Of a DNA stretch of 64,000 nt, positions 37,336-45,145 are shown piece after piece. The notes under the pieces were generated by a model. The model did not search any database, had not been told where the DNA came from, and saw only the letters and a list, made by a program, of their open reading frames with translations. Location: assembly GCF_030463565.1 (NCBI RefSeq), contig NC_134643.1:82333721-82397720 (forward strand). Reading direction: 5' to 3'. The translations under genes were made by a program, and so were the position numbers. The first letter of the stretch is position 1; every line of letters begins with the position of its first letter. The DNA is from Pelecanus crispus. Its lineage: Eukaryota; Chordata; Aves; Pelecaniformes; Pelecanidae.

Positions 37336-37622
37336 TCGTCAGCCTCCCTTCAATCGCCATATTGGGCAACCGAGAAAAGGGCTCGTCTCGCCTTGTTTTT
37401 TTCCGTCTGGCTTTTACTACGCGGCGGCGGTACGAGCGGCGGGGGCAGCAGCGGCGGCAGCGGCAGCGGCAGCATCGCCGGCGGGGCAGCGCGGAGCCGG
37501 GGCCGCGGAGGGCAGGGCCGCTCCCGCCTGGGCGCTCCCCCCGCGCACCGCTCCTCCAGCCGCCCGGGGCTCCCCGCCGGCGGCGGCGGCGGCTCTCGGG
37601 GCTCACCCCCGGGCCGGCGCTT

Positions 37623-37745
37623 ATGCGAGGGCGCCTCCGAGCCCCTTCTCCGCGGGCCGAGGGCGAGCGGGGCCGAGGCGGGGCCGGAGAGCGGGGCAGC
37701 GCGGAGAGGAGGCGCGGAGCGAAGCCACCGAGCGCCGAGAAATAA
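37623..37745 (+). CDS. Upstream ORF in the CDKN1B leader (40 codons)
   Basis: This is the only ATG between the inferred transcription start and the p27 start codon. It opens a 40-residue Arg/Gly/Glu-rich frame that stops at TAA 37743-37745, 100 nt before the main ATG. Its initiation context is poor (C at -3, C at +4), so leaky scanning would let most ribosomes pass. Human CDKN1B also has an upstream ORF reported to affect cell-cycle-dependent translation. Whether this one is its orthologue is not established, and the peptide itself may have no function. Confidence 0.45.
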   Translation: MRGRLRAPSPRAEGERGRGGAGERGSAERRRGAKPPSAEK

Positions 37746-37748
37746 AAG

Positions 37749-37798
37749 GCGGAGAGGAGGAGGAGGAGGCGGCGGCGGCGGCGGCTGGGGGGGGGGAG
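37749..37798 (+). repeat. (GAG)n/(CGG)n purine tract in the 5'UTR
   Basis: A GGAGGAGG run passes into CGG repeats and a G-run, ending about 48 nt before the p27 ATG. It has several closely spaced G-runs, so a G-quadruplex in the mRNA is possible. Confidence 0.75.
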
Positions 37799-37845
37799 AG
37801 CAGCGAGCAAAACAACCGCCGCCAGAAGAAAGAGGGTGGGGGGAG

Positions 37846-38320
37846 ATGTCAAACGTCCGTATTTCTAATGGGAGCCCTACCCTGGAGCGCATGGAAGCCA
37901 GGCAGTCGGAGTACCCGAAGCCGTCAGCTTGCAGGAACCTCTTCGGGCCGGTGAATCACGAAGAGTTAAACAGGGACTTGAAGAAGCACCGCCAGGAGAT
38001 GGAGGAGGCATGCCAGAGGAAGTGGAATTTCGATTTCCAGAATCACAAGCCGCTGGAAGGCAGGTACGAGTGGCAAGCCGTGGAGAAGGGGAGCTCGCCC
38101 GACTTCTACTTCAGACCCCCCAGGCTACTGAAAGCTGTCTGCAAGTCCGCCGGCCGCCAGAGCTTGGACGTAAACGGGAATTGTCAAACCGTGGTTTTTG
38201 TCGGTTCTCAGGGAATCTCAGAGGACACTCACTGTGTAGATCAAAAGACTGATGTTTCTGAAAATCAGACGGACTTTGCAGAGCAGTGCACTGGGCAGAG
38301 GAAAAGACCTGCCACCGATG
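37846..38320 (+). CDS. CDKN1B: Cyclin-dependent kinase inhibitor 1B (p27Kip1), coding exon 1
   Basis: This exon encodes residues 1-158 plus one base of codon 159. p27 binds and inhibits cyclin E/A-CDK2 and assembles cyclin D-CDK4/6 in the nucleus, restraining the G1/S transition. The kinase-inhibitory domain is clear: the RNLFGP cyclin-binding motif (30-35), the linker helix (about 38-59), FDF (62-64) and Tyr74. The 3-10 helix FYF (87-89) carries Tyr88, which blocks the CDK2 ATP site. Ser10-Pro11 is the KIS site. RKRPAT (152-157) is part of the nuclear localisation signal and contains Thr157. The ATG was chosen because translation begins MSNVRISNGSP as in other vertebrates, with a purine at -3. 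The donor is GATG|GTAACG at 38321. Residue 89 is Phe where human has Tyr, and residues 94-95 are Leu-Leu where human has Pro-Pro. Confidence 0.98.
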
Positions 38321-38937
38321 GTAACGTACCCTTGGCGAAAGCGGCAGCGCTGCTCTCCGCCTGCCCCGCTGGTGTCAGCGCCGGGGCCCTCCTCGGCCCC
38401 TTCGCCCGTCCCACGCGTGGCCCGACGGCCGTGGGCCGTGCCCCGCCGGGTACCGGCTCGGTGTAACACCCCCCCGCCCCCCCTTTCGCCTAAAAAAGCC
38501 CAGGTGCTGTTTGCAGTCCCGGGGCGGGGGGGGGGGGCGCGTTAAATGGGAGCCGGTGGATGATTTGCAAGGAGAAGCCCTTAGGCGCGGATCGTGCCCC
38601 CCTTTTCCCCTCGGCGCCCTTCTGCGGGGACCCGGCCTCCTGCCCAGGTGGGAGGAGGTTCGTAACGCTCACGCGAAGCGAAAGGCGGACAGGGATTTTA
38701 GGCGAAAACAGGAAACTTGGATCTCTTGCCTAGAGAGAAGCCCATCTCCCCTCCCCCTGCTCGCTTTCACGTAGCCGATGGCTGCTGACATGGGGATCCG
38801 GGAATATCCCACCCCCTGGCCCCATCTACCCCCCCCTGGATGCCGAGCAAAACATCTGCAAGGAAAATATTTTAATATCACTCTCCCCCCCCCCCCCCCC
38901 CCCCCCTCCGGTCTTGTTTTTAATTTTCCCATCCTAG
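38321..38937 (+). other. CDKN1B: CDKN1B intron 1
   Basis: This 617-nt GT...AG intron contains a C22 run (38885-38906) only 31 nt before the acceptor. The pyrimidine tract proper (GTCTTGTTTTTAATTTTCCC) follows it. The length is similar to the short first intron of mammalian CDKN1B. Confidence 0.93.
38885..38906 (+). repeat. C22 homopolymer near the intron 1 acceptor
   Basis: Uninterrupted C-run in the expected branch-point/pyrimidine-tract zone of intron 1. Confidence 0.9.
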
Positions 38938-39059
38938 ATTCCTCTCCTCAAAATAAAAGAGCCAACACAACAGAAGAAGAGGTTTCAGAAGAGTCCCCCA
39001 GTGCCAGTTCAGTGGAGCAAACACCCAAGAAATCAAGCCCAAGAAGACATCAAACGTAA
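38938..39059 (+). CDS. CDKN1B: p27Kip1, coding exon 2 (C-terminus)
   Basis: After acceptor CATCCTAG (38930-38937) the frame continues from exon 1 as DDSSPQNKRAN and ends RRHQT at TAA 39057-39059. The total is 198 residues, the same as human p27. This part holds the second half of the bipartite nuclear signal (KR, 165-166) and the phosphodegron VEQTPKK. Its Thr187, phosphorylated by cyclin E-CDK2, is read by SCF-SKP2 with CKS1. The C-terminal Thr198 is an AKT/RSK/AMPK site in mammals. Splice phase (codon split 1+2) and exon position match the mammalian gene. The exon continues 9 nt into 3'UTR to a donor TTTAG|GTAGGT at 39069. Confidence 0.97.
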
Positions 39060-39825
39060 ACCGTTTAGGTAGGTTCCCTTTAGGGTCTGGCGTTAGGATG
39101 CAAAAAAGGGAGAGAAAGGGTGAGCCGAGTGCGTGTCCTGCTCCTGTAAGGGGGCGGGGGGGGGGGGGGGCTTCGGGCCCCTCTGGGCTCGCTGCGGGGT
39201 CTTTTCCCCGAGGGAGGGTGGCTTTTGGGGATGGGTCTGTGGTGGAGGGTGGGGATGGGACGAGCAGGGCTTGAAAAGAACAAAACAAGGGGCTAAGCGC
39301 AGCGCCGGGCTCCGCAGCGTCGCCGGGGCCGGGGCTGGGGCGGCGGCGGGAGCGACCCCGCCGTGTCCCCCCGTACCCCCCCCCCCCCCGCACCCCCCCC
39401 CCCGTCCGGGCCCGGGGCCGCAGGCAGGGAGGGCCCTTTCCCAAGGACCGTGCGGGCGGAGGGACGGCGTTGCAAACGCGGCTGGTGCATGATGTCAGAT
39501 GACAAGGGATTTCGGGGGGCTTCCCGCGTGTCCCCCACCCCCCCCCCCCCGCCGATGCTTTTTCCCCTACCATGTCAGCGTTGCCGTCGCACGTCGCGGC
39601 CATCTCCCACCCCGAGAGAGATAAGAAGTTGGGTCTAAGGGGAATCCGGGCGCTTTCTTTTCTTTAAAAGCTGAGCTAGGCAAGGTTGTGGGGTTTTTTC
39701 TTTTTTTTTTTCTTTTTTTTTTTTTCTTTTTTTGGTTGTTTTGGTTTGGTTTGAGACGCTGGCAAAAGGAAGAGAGCGGGTTAATGGGAGCTGGGTTGTC
39801 CTTTTTTTTTTTTTTTTTTTTCCTT

Positions 39826-39850
39826 CCCCCCCCCCCCCCCCCCCCCCCCC
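39826..39850 (+). repeat. C25 homopolymer in intron 2, preceded by T20
   Basis: T20 (39802-39821) is followed after CCTT by an uninterrupted C25. It is a pure pyrimidine strand of about 50 nt. Confidence 0.9.
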
Positions 39851-40087
39851 ACCTTGTTGTTGTTTTGTTTTAAGGCGAGGGCCGGGGCGGAGGGAGTTGG
39901 TAAATTGCGCCGGCGGTTTCGGAGCCGAGGTTAGGAGCGAGGTTTACAAACACGATTTGCGATTGTGCAGAAAGAGATTAAGCTGTAAAGCAGAAGTTGC
40001 AACAAATTAGTCCCGCTGGGGTGAGCCGTGGAGGAGCACGTCAGCATGCGTGGCTATGCAAATGTCGCCCGCTTGTTTTTTGGTTTT

Positions 40088-40097
<10 letters not shown>

Positions 40098-40118
<21 letters not shown>

Positions 40119-40121
40119 GGG
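40098..40121 (+). repeat. G24 homopolymer in intron 2
   Basis: Uninterrupted G-run directly after a T-run. It could form stable G-quadruplex in the nascent RNA. Confidence 0.9.
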
Positions 40122-40209
40122 TGCGGCCGAGCTCCGGGCCGGAGGGGAGGGATCCCGGCGCCCTCCTTTTCCCCGCCGGGGGGTAGAAGGGGCCGGGGGC
40201 CGGCTGGCG

Positions 40210-40272
40210 GCGGGGCGTGCGGGGCGGCCCCGGGCGTGCGGGGCGGCCCCGGCCCCGGCCCCGGCCCCGGCG
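40210..40272 (+). repeat. Duplicated GC-rich unit with (CGGCCC)n
   Basis: Two near-identical copies of a roughly 20-bp unit (GGGCGTGCGGGGCGGCCCCG) run into CCGGCC repeats. Confidence 0.75.
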
Positions 40273-40697
40273 GGCAGCGCGGGGGCCCCGCCCGGGCAGG
40301 GCCTGCCCGCCCCGGGGATGCGGTGTCGGTTTGAACCGGTTGAGCCGCGGATCGCGTTTCTTTTCGACGTTTTCTAATCGCCTTCTCCCTCTCTCCGTCT
40401 TCTCCTTCCCGCCCCCCCCCCCCCCCCGCCCTTCTCCTCCTCCTCCTCCTCGTTGCAGAGCGGAGGATGTGCGTGTCCTCCTTCATCGGGTGCGGCGGGG
40501 GGCGATGAAGCGAGGAAGATGTAAAGTTGTAGTGGAAACGAAAATACATATCGCCGATCTCCGTGGGATGGAGGTCCTGTACAAGCACTGAAAAAAAAAA
40601 AAAAAAAATTACAACAAAACAAAAACAACAACAAAAGCAAACAATAACACTAAAATTTTAGGCACTCTTAAAAAAGACCTGCCTCTAAAAGCATTGG

Positions 40698-40705
40698 ATG
40701 TAGCA
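40698..40705 (+). promoter_or_regulatory. miR-221/222 target site 1
   Basis: ATGTAGCA is a full 8-mer complement to the miR-221/222 seed (AGCUACAU). It sits in the block GGATGTAGCATT, which corresponds to the first validated site of the human transcript. Confidence 0.85.
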
Positions 40706-40749
40706 TTGTGCAATTAGGTGTTTCCTTATTTGCTTCATTGTACTACCTG

Positions 40750-40757
40750 TGTATATA
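40750..40757 (+). promoter_or_regulatory. Pumilio recognition element 1
   Basis: TGTATATA fits the PUM consensus UGUANAUA exactly. It lies 11 nt upstream of the second miR-221/222 site. In human cells Pumilio binding here opens a local hairpin and exposes the microRNA site. Confidence 0.85.
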
Positions 40758-40768
40758 GTTTTTACCTT

Positions 40769-40776
40769 ATGTAGCA
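40769..40776 (+). promoter_or_regulatory. miR-221/222 target site 2
   Basis: This is a second perfect 8-mer ATGTAGCA, in CTTATGTAGCACATAAAG, positioned as in the human 3'UTR. Confidence 0.85.
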
Positions 40777-41370
40777 CATAAAGTTTGATGGGAGGGGGGA
40801 GGGAGTGGAAGAGGGTGGCCGATTGGAACTTGCTTTCACAATCTAGCAAGAAAAGAAATGTATGAAGAGAAGCAGTGTAGGTTTTTTATTACTTAAAGAT
40901 GTATTGTCCCTTTAAGTGGGTCCACTGTGTTTTTTCTTTTCTTTTTTTTTTTTTTTTTTTTTTTAAATGTACCATCGTGGTAACCCTGCTCAGAGCAGAT
41001 TATTACAGGCCGCTTGTGAAATTTCTTCCTACTGCATTAAGCTGAAGAGGTGGGAGCTGTGATGATTCCGTTATGTAGTAGCAAAAGTTCCCCCCCCCCG
41101 ACCTCAAATCCATACAGCAAATTTGAATGCCTGTAAACGTTGTGTAAAATCATCCTGTTGTTACGTTGCCTGATTTCCTGGTTGGCTTTTTCTTTAACCT
41201 AATCTAGAGGGCTTTTGCTCTGAATCTTGAATATTGTTGTTTTCTGATTTGACCCACTTCCCAAAATGTTTGTGTGTTGAGGGAAAAGGGATACTACATC
41301 TTTAAACAGTATTTCTACATTGCCTGTGTACCTGTATGTAAAAATAAAAAAAAAGTTTGAAGTGTACCTG

Positions 41371-41378
41371 TGTACATA
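41371..41378 (+). promoter_or_regulatory. Pumilio recognition element 2
   Basis: TGTACATA fits UGUANAUA. It lies in a strongly conserved distal 3'UTR block (GTACCTGTGTACATAACTC). Confidence 0.7.
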
Positions 41379-41687
41379 ACTCTGTAAAGACACTGAGAAA
41401 TTATACTAACTTATTTATGTTAAAAGATTTTTTTTAATCTAGAAGACAATATTTTTCCCCATAAAGCCAAAGTGGCATGTTTTTGTGCATTTGTAAATGC
41501 TCTATTTGGTAGACTTTTTAGGGGTTTTTTTGTTTGGTTTTTTTGTTGGTTTTTTTTTTTTTCCTTTTTCTGGTAATTAATATGGCTGTGCTTAAAGGAT
41601 TGCAGACTGAGCCAATTTAATATTTTTTTTTTTGTAATGTGTGGGAAAAAAAAAATCCAGATTGATATTGTTTCACATCAAGCAATC

Positions 41688-41693
41688 AATAAA
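41688..41693 (+). terminator. CDKN1B polyadenylation signal (AATAAA)
   Basis: AATAAA in ATCAATAAAGAAAACT matches the end of the human transcript. A GT-rich downstream element (TGTGTGTTT) starts at 41731, so cleavage is likely at about 41705-41715. Confidence 0.9.
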
Positions 41694-41712
41694 GAAAACT
41701 GCCATATATAAG

Positions 41713-42090
41713 AAATATGTTCTTCATTAGTGTGTGTTTCAACCTCCCTCAGCCTGGCACAGGAGGAAGTAAGGCCCTTCAAGAAATAACAGCAAGTTTC
41801 CTTTGGGGTACGGCTTCTTGTGTCTCCAGTGCAGGTGAAAGTAAGGAATGCAGCTCGGCCTCTTCACCCTTAGTGCCACACTATCATGTCTCCTCTGTGA
41901 TCACTGGGAATAATGTGCTCTCTTAAGGCAAAAAGAGTGGAATTTCCTCTGTCACTTTTTTTTTTGGTTTTTTTTTTTTTTTTGTGGTTTTTGGGTTTTG
42001 TTTTGGTGTTTTTTTTTTTTTTTTTGAGGAAAATACGCAGCTCGAGGTATTTCTCGCACTTGGTCGTTTGACTCGTAAGGCTTAAAAAGC
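41713..42090. other. Spacer between CDKN1B and the second CpG island
   Basis: About 380 bp of non-coding sequence with interrupted T-runs (41958-42025) and no recognised feature. Confidence 0.6.
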
Positions 42091-43072
42091 GAGCCCAAAT
42101 TGGCACCTTTCTGGGCCGGACCGCTGCCACTTCTGGACCAGAGAGCCACCGCATCTCCGGGTTTGCTCCCCCCGCCCCCCGCCCGGGACCGCTCGGGGAA
42201 GGTGCCGGTGCCCACTCCCGACGGCTTTGCGTGGAACCGCGGTGCCTTCTCCCACCGCAGCGTTTATCGCTAACAAAGATGGCGCCTCGCACACCCCCGT
42301 CCCAGCAGATGCCGGTGCAGGCACCGGCGCGGCAGCGGCCTCCCCCCGCCCCGTCGTCCCCCCCCCGCCACCGGGGAGCCCGTGGAGCAGCAGCCGGGCG
42401 GGGGTCGGTCACCGCCGGGGAGAGGGGATCGCACCGGGTTTGGGCGCGGATCCCCGCGGTGCGGAGAGCCCGGGGGGGGGCTGCCCGGCCCCGCAGCCCC
42501 GCCATCGCCGCGCCCCGGGGCCGCTGCCGCCGCCCTCGACCGGCAAGGTGCGGGCACCCCCCCCCCCCCAACCCCCGGGGCCGCTCCCCGCTGCCCCCCG
42601 CTCCCCCAGCCGGGGCCATGCGGAGGAGAAGCGTTTTCTTCCCTAGGGCTTACGAGAAATAAATAAATACGTAAATGAATAAAACGGGGGCGGGAAGGGG
42701 GGTACACACAACCCTCTGCGAAGCTCGCCCGGGTCCGCCCCCCCTCCTCCCCGGTGCAACGCGATCCTGTTGTTTATCCCGGCCGCGCCTGGGTTCGCCC
42801 TCCCTCTGCAACCTCCCCGAAAACGCGGGGTTGTGCTGGCCTTGCGCTGGGGAGGGACGGGGAAAGGGGACAGACACCCCCCCCACCCCCCCCGCCCGCC
42901 CCGCCTCAATCTCGGCCCCCCGACTCGGGCAGATGGCACCCCGGGCTCGTCCCGGGGCCGAGGAGACGGAGCGGGCAGGGCCGGTGCCTGCAATGGGCTT
43001 TTCCTCCTCCGGCTGCAAAAGATCGCTGAACACCCTGCCCTCCGCCCTCCCCCAGTACGCTCCGGTATCCCG

Positions 43073-43092
43073 CCCCCCCCCCCCCCCCCCCC
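43073..43092 (+). repeat. C20 homopolymer
   Basis: Uninterrupted C-run. A G17 run (43115-43131) follows 22 nt later, so the two can pair as a GC hairpin. Confidence 0.9.
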
Positions 43093-43114
43093 AGTTTAAC
43101 TCCAGGCAGCCCCT

Positions 43115-43131
43115 TGGGGGGGGGGGGGGGG
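43115..43131 (+). repeat. G17 homopolymer
   Basis: Uninterrupted G-run, complementary to the C20 run just upstream. Confidence 0.9.
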
Positions 43132-44046
43132 TGCGGGAGGTGTGTGCAATTGCGGCCGGTAAACGTGGAAAACACTCGCGAAAATTAAAAAAAAAAAAAA
43201 AAAAAAGAGTAGGTTTGGGTTTGTTGTTGTTTTTTTTTTTTTTTTCTTCCAGCACGAACAAAAGTGATCATGATGGAAAATAAACAGCGGCGCCTTCCCG
43301 AGCCGGCCTACCCCGGCGGCCGCCGCACCGAAACCTCCCCTGGTGCCGCCGCCGCCGCCGGGCGAGGGGGGGGGGGCGGGCAGGGAGCGGGGGGAGCCCG
43401 CCGGGGCGGGGGGGGGCGGCAGGGGCACGGCCAGGGCCGGCGCTGGACCCCCCGGCCGGGGCGAGGCGGGGGGTGAGGGCGGCGGCTGGGGTCCAGCGTG
43501 CTGCTCCATCGTGGAGGCTTTGCATTTGCGCCCCCCGCCCTGCCCCGAGAGAGCGGCTGCAAGATCAACCGCGTTACTATTATTTTTTTTAATATATATA
43601 TATATTTTTTTTTTTTGGTGGCGGCCGACGCGGCTCTTCGCCCCGCTCCGCAGGCCAGGGCCGCCCCAGCCGCTAACACCTGGGGCCGCGCCCACCCCCT
43701 CCCCGGGCCACCCCCGGGGGATGCGCGGAGAGGGGGGGGGGGGCACCCCCCGCCGCCACCCCCCCCCCGGGGCAGGGGGCACGCTGAAACCCGCCCCGCG
43801 CCCCCTCCCCGGGGCGGTGGGAGCGGCTGGGGGCGGGTCGGGGTGCGCTCTCCTCCACCCCCCGGCTCGGGGCTTGTTATTGCGGCGGCGCCCGGCCCCG
43901 GCGGAACCTCCGCGGGAAGAAGCGGCCCGCAGCGCCTCGGCCGGGGGCGGGGGGGGGATTTTAAGGTGGCGCGGGGCTGCGCCGGGCCGGGCCGGGCCTC
44001 CGGGCTGCGCGGCGGGATGAATTTTTTAAATTTTATTCCACCCCCG

Positions 44047-44090
44047 CCCCCTTCCTCTTCCTCCTCCTCCTCCTCCTCCTCTTCCTCGTC
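44047..44090 (+). repeat. (TCC)n polypyrimidine tract
   Basis: CTTCCTCTTCC followed by uninterrupted TCC units gives about 44 nt of pure pyrimidine with mirror symmetry, a potential triplex (H-DNA) site. Confidence 0.8.
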
Positions 44091-44262
44091 GCAGCGTTTC
44101 CTCCGCGGGCGGCGACCTTCCCCCGCCGCTTCCCTGCGCCTGGCGCCGCTCCCGGGCCCGGCGGGGACGGGGAAGAAAGGCGGCGGCGGGGGTGGGGGGG
44201 CAGCGGCCGCCCTCCGCGCGCGGCGAACGGCGTGTGTGGGTTGGGCCCCGCCCCGCCCCGAC

Positions 44263-44271
44263 TGATGCAAT
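44263..44271 (+). promoter_or_regulatory. C/EBP-ATF composite-like site (TGATGCAAT)
   Basis: TGATGCAAT fits the ATF4-C/EBP composite element consensus TGATGNAAN. It lies directly after tandem CCCCG GC boxes (44246-44260), a compact promoter-like arrangement. Function is inferred from the motif only. Confidence 0.4.
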
Positions 44272-44360
44272 AAGGCGCGGTCGCCCCGCGGGGCGCGCGG
44301 GCAGCCGCGGGAGCGCGCGCAGAGGCTCCCGCCCCCCCGTCTCCCCTCCCCCCCCCCCCC

Positions 44361-44386
44361 CGCCGCCGCCGCCGCCGCCGCCGCCG
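44361..44386 (+). repeat. (CGC)n trinucleotide repeat
   Basis: About nine CGC/CCG units follow a C-run. This is a CGG-type repeat on the opposite strand. Confidence 0.85.
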
Positions 44387-44416
44387 GTCACACGTACACG
44401 CAGACGTGCGCCCGCT

Positions 44417-44435
44417 AGCGCGCGCGCGCGCGCGC
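44417..44435. repeat. (CG)n dinucleotide run
   Basis: About nine alternating CG units, classic Z-DNA-forming sequence. Shorter CG runs occur at about 44313-44320 and 44538-44551. Confidence 0.85.
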
Positions 44436-45087
44436 CCCCGCCGCCGCTCACGCGCGGGGGGAGGACGCGCGGTCCACGCCGCCGCCGGCGGACGTGCGCG
44501 GGCACGCGCGCCCCGCCCCGCGCGTGCACGTACCCAGGCGCGCGCGCGCGCAGGCACGCGCCCCCGCCGCCGGCCCGGCGGAGCGGAGCGGAGCGGAGCA
44601 AGCGAGGGAGGACGTGGGGGGGGGTGGTGGCGCAGGCCCCTCCCACTCGTGGCGTGGGCTGTGGGGCCGGGCCGGGGCGCGTCCCCGCCTCGCCGTGGGG
44701 CGCGACGCCGCGGGGTGTCCGGCGCAGCGACACGGGGACGGCGGTGAAGCGGCCGTGGGCCCCAGCGCCCCCCCTGTGCCACGGGGGGGGCAGGGGGTCA
44801 CCCTCCCCTGGGGGCTCCCGCCCCGGCCCCGGGGGACGGAGGCGGGACACGGGGCAGCGCGGCGGGCGCAGGGCCCCGCCGGCCGGGGGTGCCGGGCGAG
44901 CCCGCAGGTGTCCCCGCTGCGGCCCCCGCCGTGCCTCGGTTGCCTTCCCCAGCCTCTCGTTCCCCGCGGGGCCCTCGCCTGCCCCTCTCGGGGTGCGCCA
45001 GGCCGGGGGGCGGGGGGGCACGGCCTCCCGCGGCTGCACCCCCCGCCGCACCCCTTGGGGAGAGGGGACGGGCCCGTGGGGCAGCGG

Positions 45088-45145
45088 GCGTGGGGCGCAG
45101 GGGCACGTGCCGGGCGGCGTGGGGCGCAGGGGCACGTGCCGGGCG
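45088..45145 (+). repeat. 29-bp tandem duplication carrying E-boxes
   Basis: Two consecutive copies of a 29-bp unit (starting GCGTGGGGCGCAGGGGCACG) run from 45088 to 45145. Each contains the palindrome GGCACGTGCC, so two CACGTG E-boxes lie 29 bp apart (45104-45109 and 45133-45138). Confidence 0.85.

Larger units (their letters stand above)
37330..37845 (+). other. CDKN1B: CDKN1B 5'UTR
   Basis: About 515 nt of leader lies between the inferred start and the ATG. It has a conserved block at about 37330-37390, a U-rich run (TTGTTTTTTTCC, about 37393-37404), a single upstream ATG (37623) and a purine/CGG tract (37749-37798). The human leader is of similar length and is known for U-rich RNA-binding-protein sites and an upstream ORF. 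The frame of p27 stays open through at least 37393-37845 with no stop and no ATG. Confidence 0.7.
39069..40458 (+). other. CDKN1B: CDKN1B intron 2 (within the 3'UTR)
   Basis: A 1390-nt GC-rich intron runs from donor GTAGGT to acceptor TTGCAG (40453-40458). As in human, the intron separates the stop-codon exon from the long terminal exon. It contains a T20 run directly followed by C25 (39802-39850), a G24 run (40098-40121), a CGGCCC-rich duplication (about 40210-40272) and a perfect octamer ATGCAAAT (40056-40063). It leaves only 9 nt between the stop codon and the exon junction, too short to trigger nonsense-mediated decay. Confidence 0.85.
36700..40540. promoter_or_regulatory. CpG island spanning the CDKN1B promoter, exons 1-2 and introns
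   Basis: The stretch is strongly G+C and CpG rich compared with the flanking DNA. It covers the upstream promoter, the 5'UTR, both coding exons and both introns, and fades where the 3'UTR exon begins. Edges are estimated by eye. Confidence 0.8.
40459..41712 (+). other. CDKN1B: CDKN1B terminal exon (3'UTR)
   Basis: This non-coding last exon matches long blocks of the human CDKN1B 3'UTR as I recall it. They include AATACATATCGC (about 40542-40553), AACACTAAAATTTTAGGCAC (about 40646-40665), the GTACTACCTGTGTATATAG region (about 40740), GATACTACATCTTTAAACAG (about 41290) and AACTTATTTATGTTAAAAG (about 41408). Conserved sites include two miR-221/222 8-mers, two Pumilio motifs and a UUAUUUAUG AU-rich element. 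The first 50 nt is GC-rich and unlike human. The cleavage point is estimated from the polyadenylation signal. Confidence 0.93.

Noticed and set aside
37326..37361. CArG box at CCATATTGG in the CDKN1B leader
   Set aside because: The central A/T stretch is one base short of the CC(A/T)6GG consensus. The block is better seen as conserved leader sequence with YY1/NF-Y-like cores.
37284..37745. 153-codon frame starting with the ATG at 37284, upstream of CDKN1B
   Set aside because: Its ATG lies upstream of the inferred transcription start, between the CCAAT and TATA-like boxes. Only the internal ATG at 37623 is likely to be in the mRNA.
40505..40591. 28-codon ORF at the start of the CDKN1B 3'UTR exon (MKRGRCKVVV...)
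   Set aside because: The nucleotide block resembles the human 3'UTR, but as I recall the human sequence the corresponding frame stops early. The conservation therefore looks like RNA rather than peptide.
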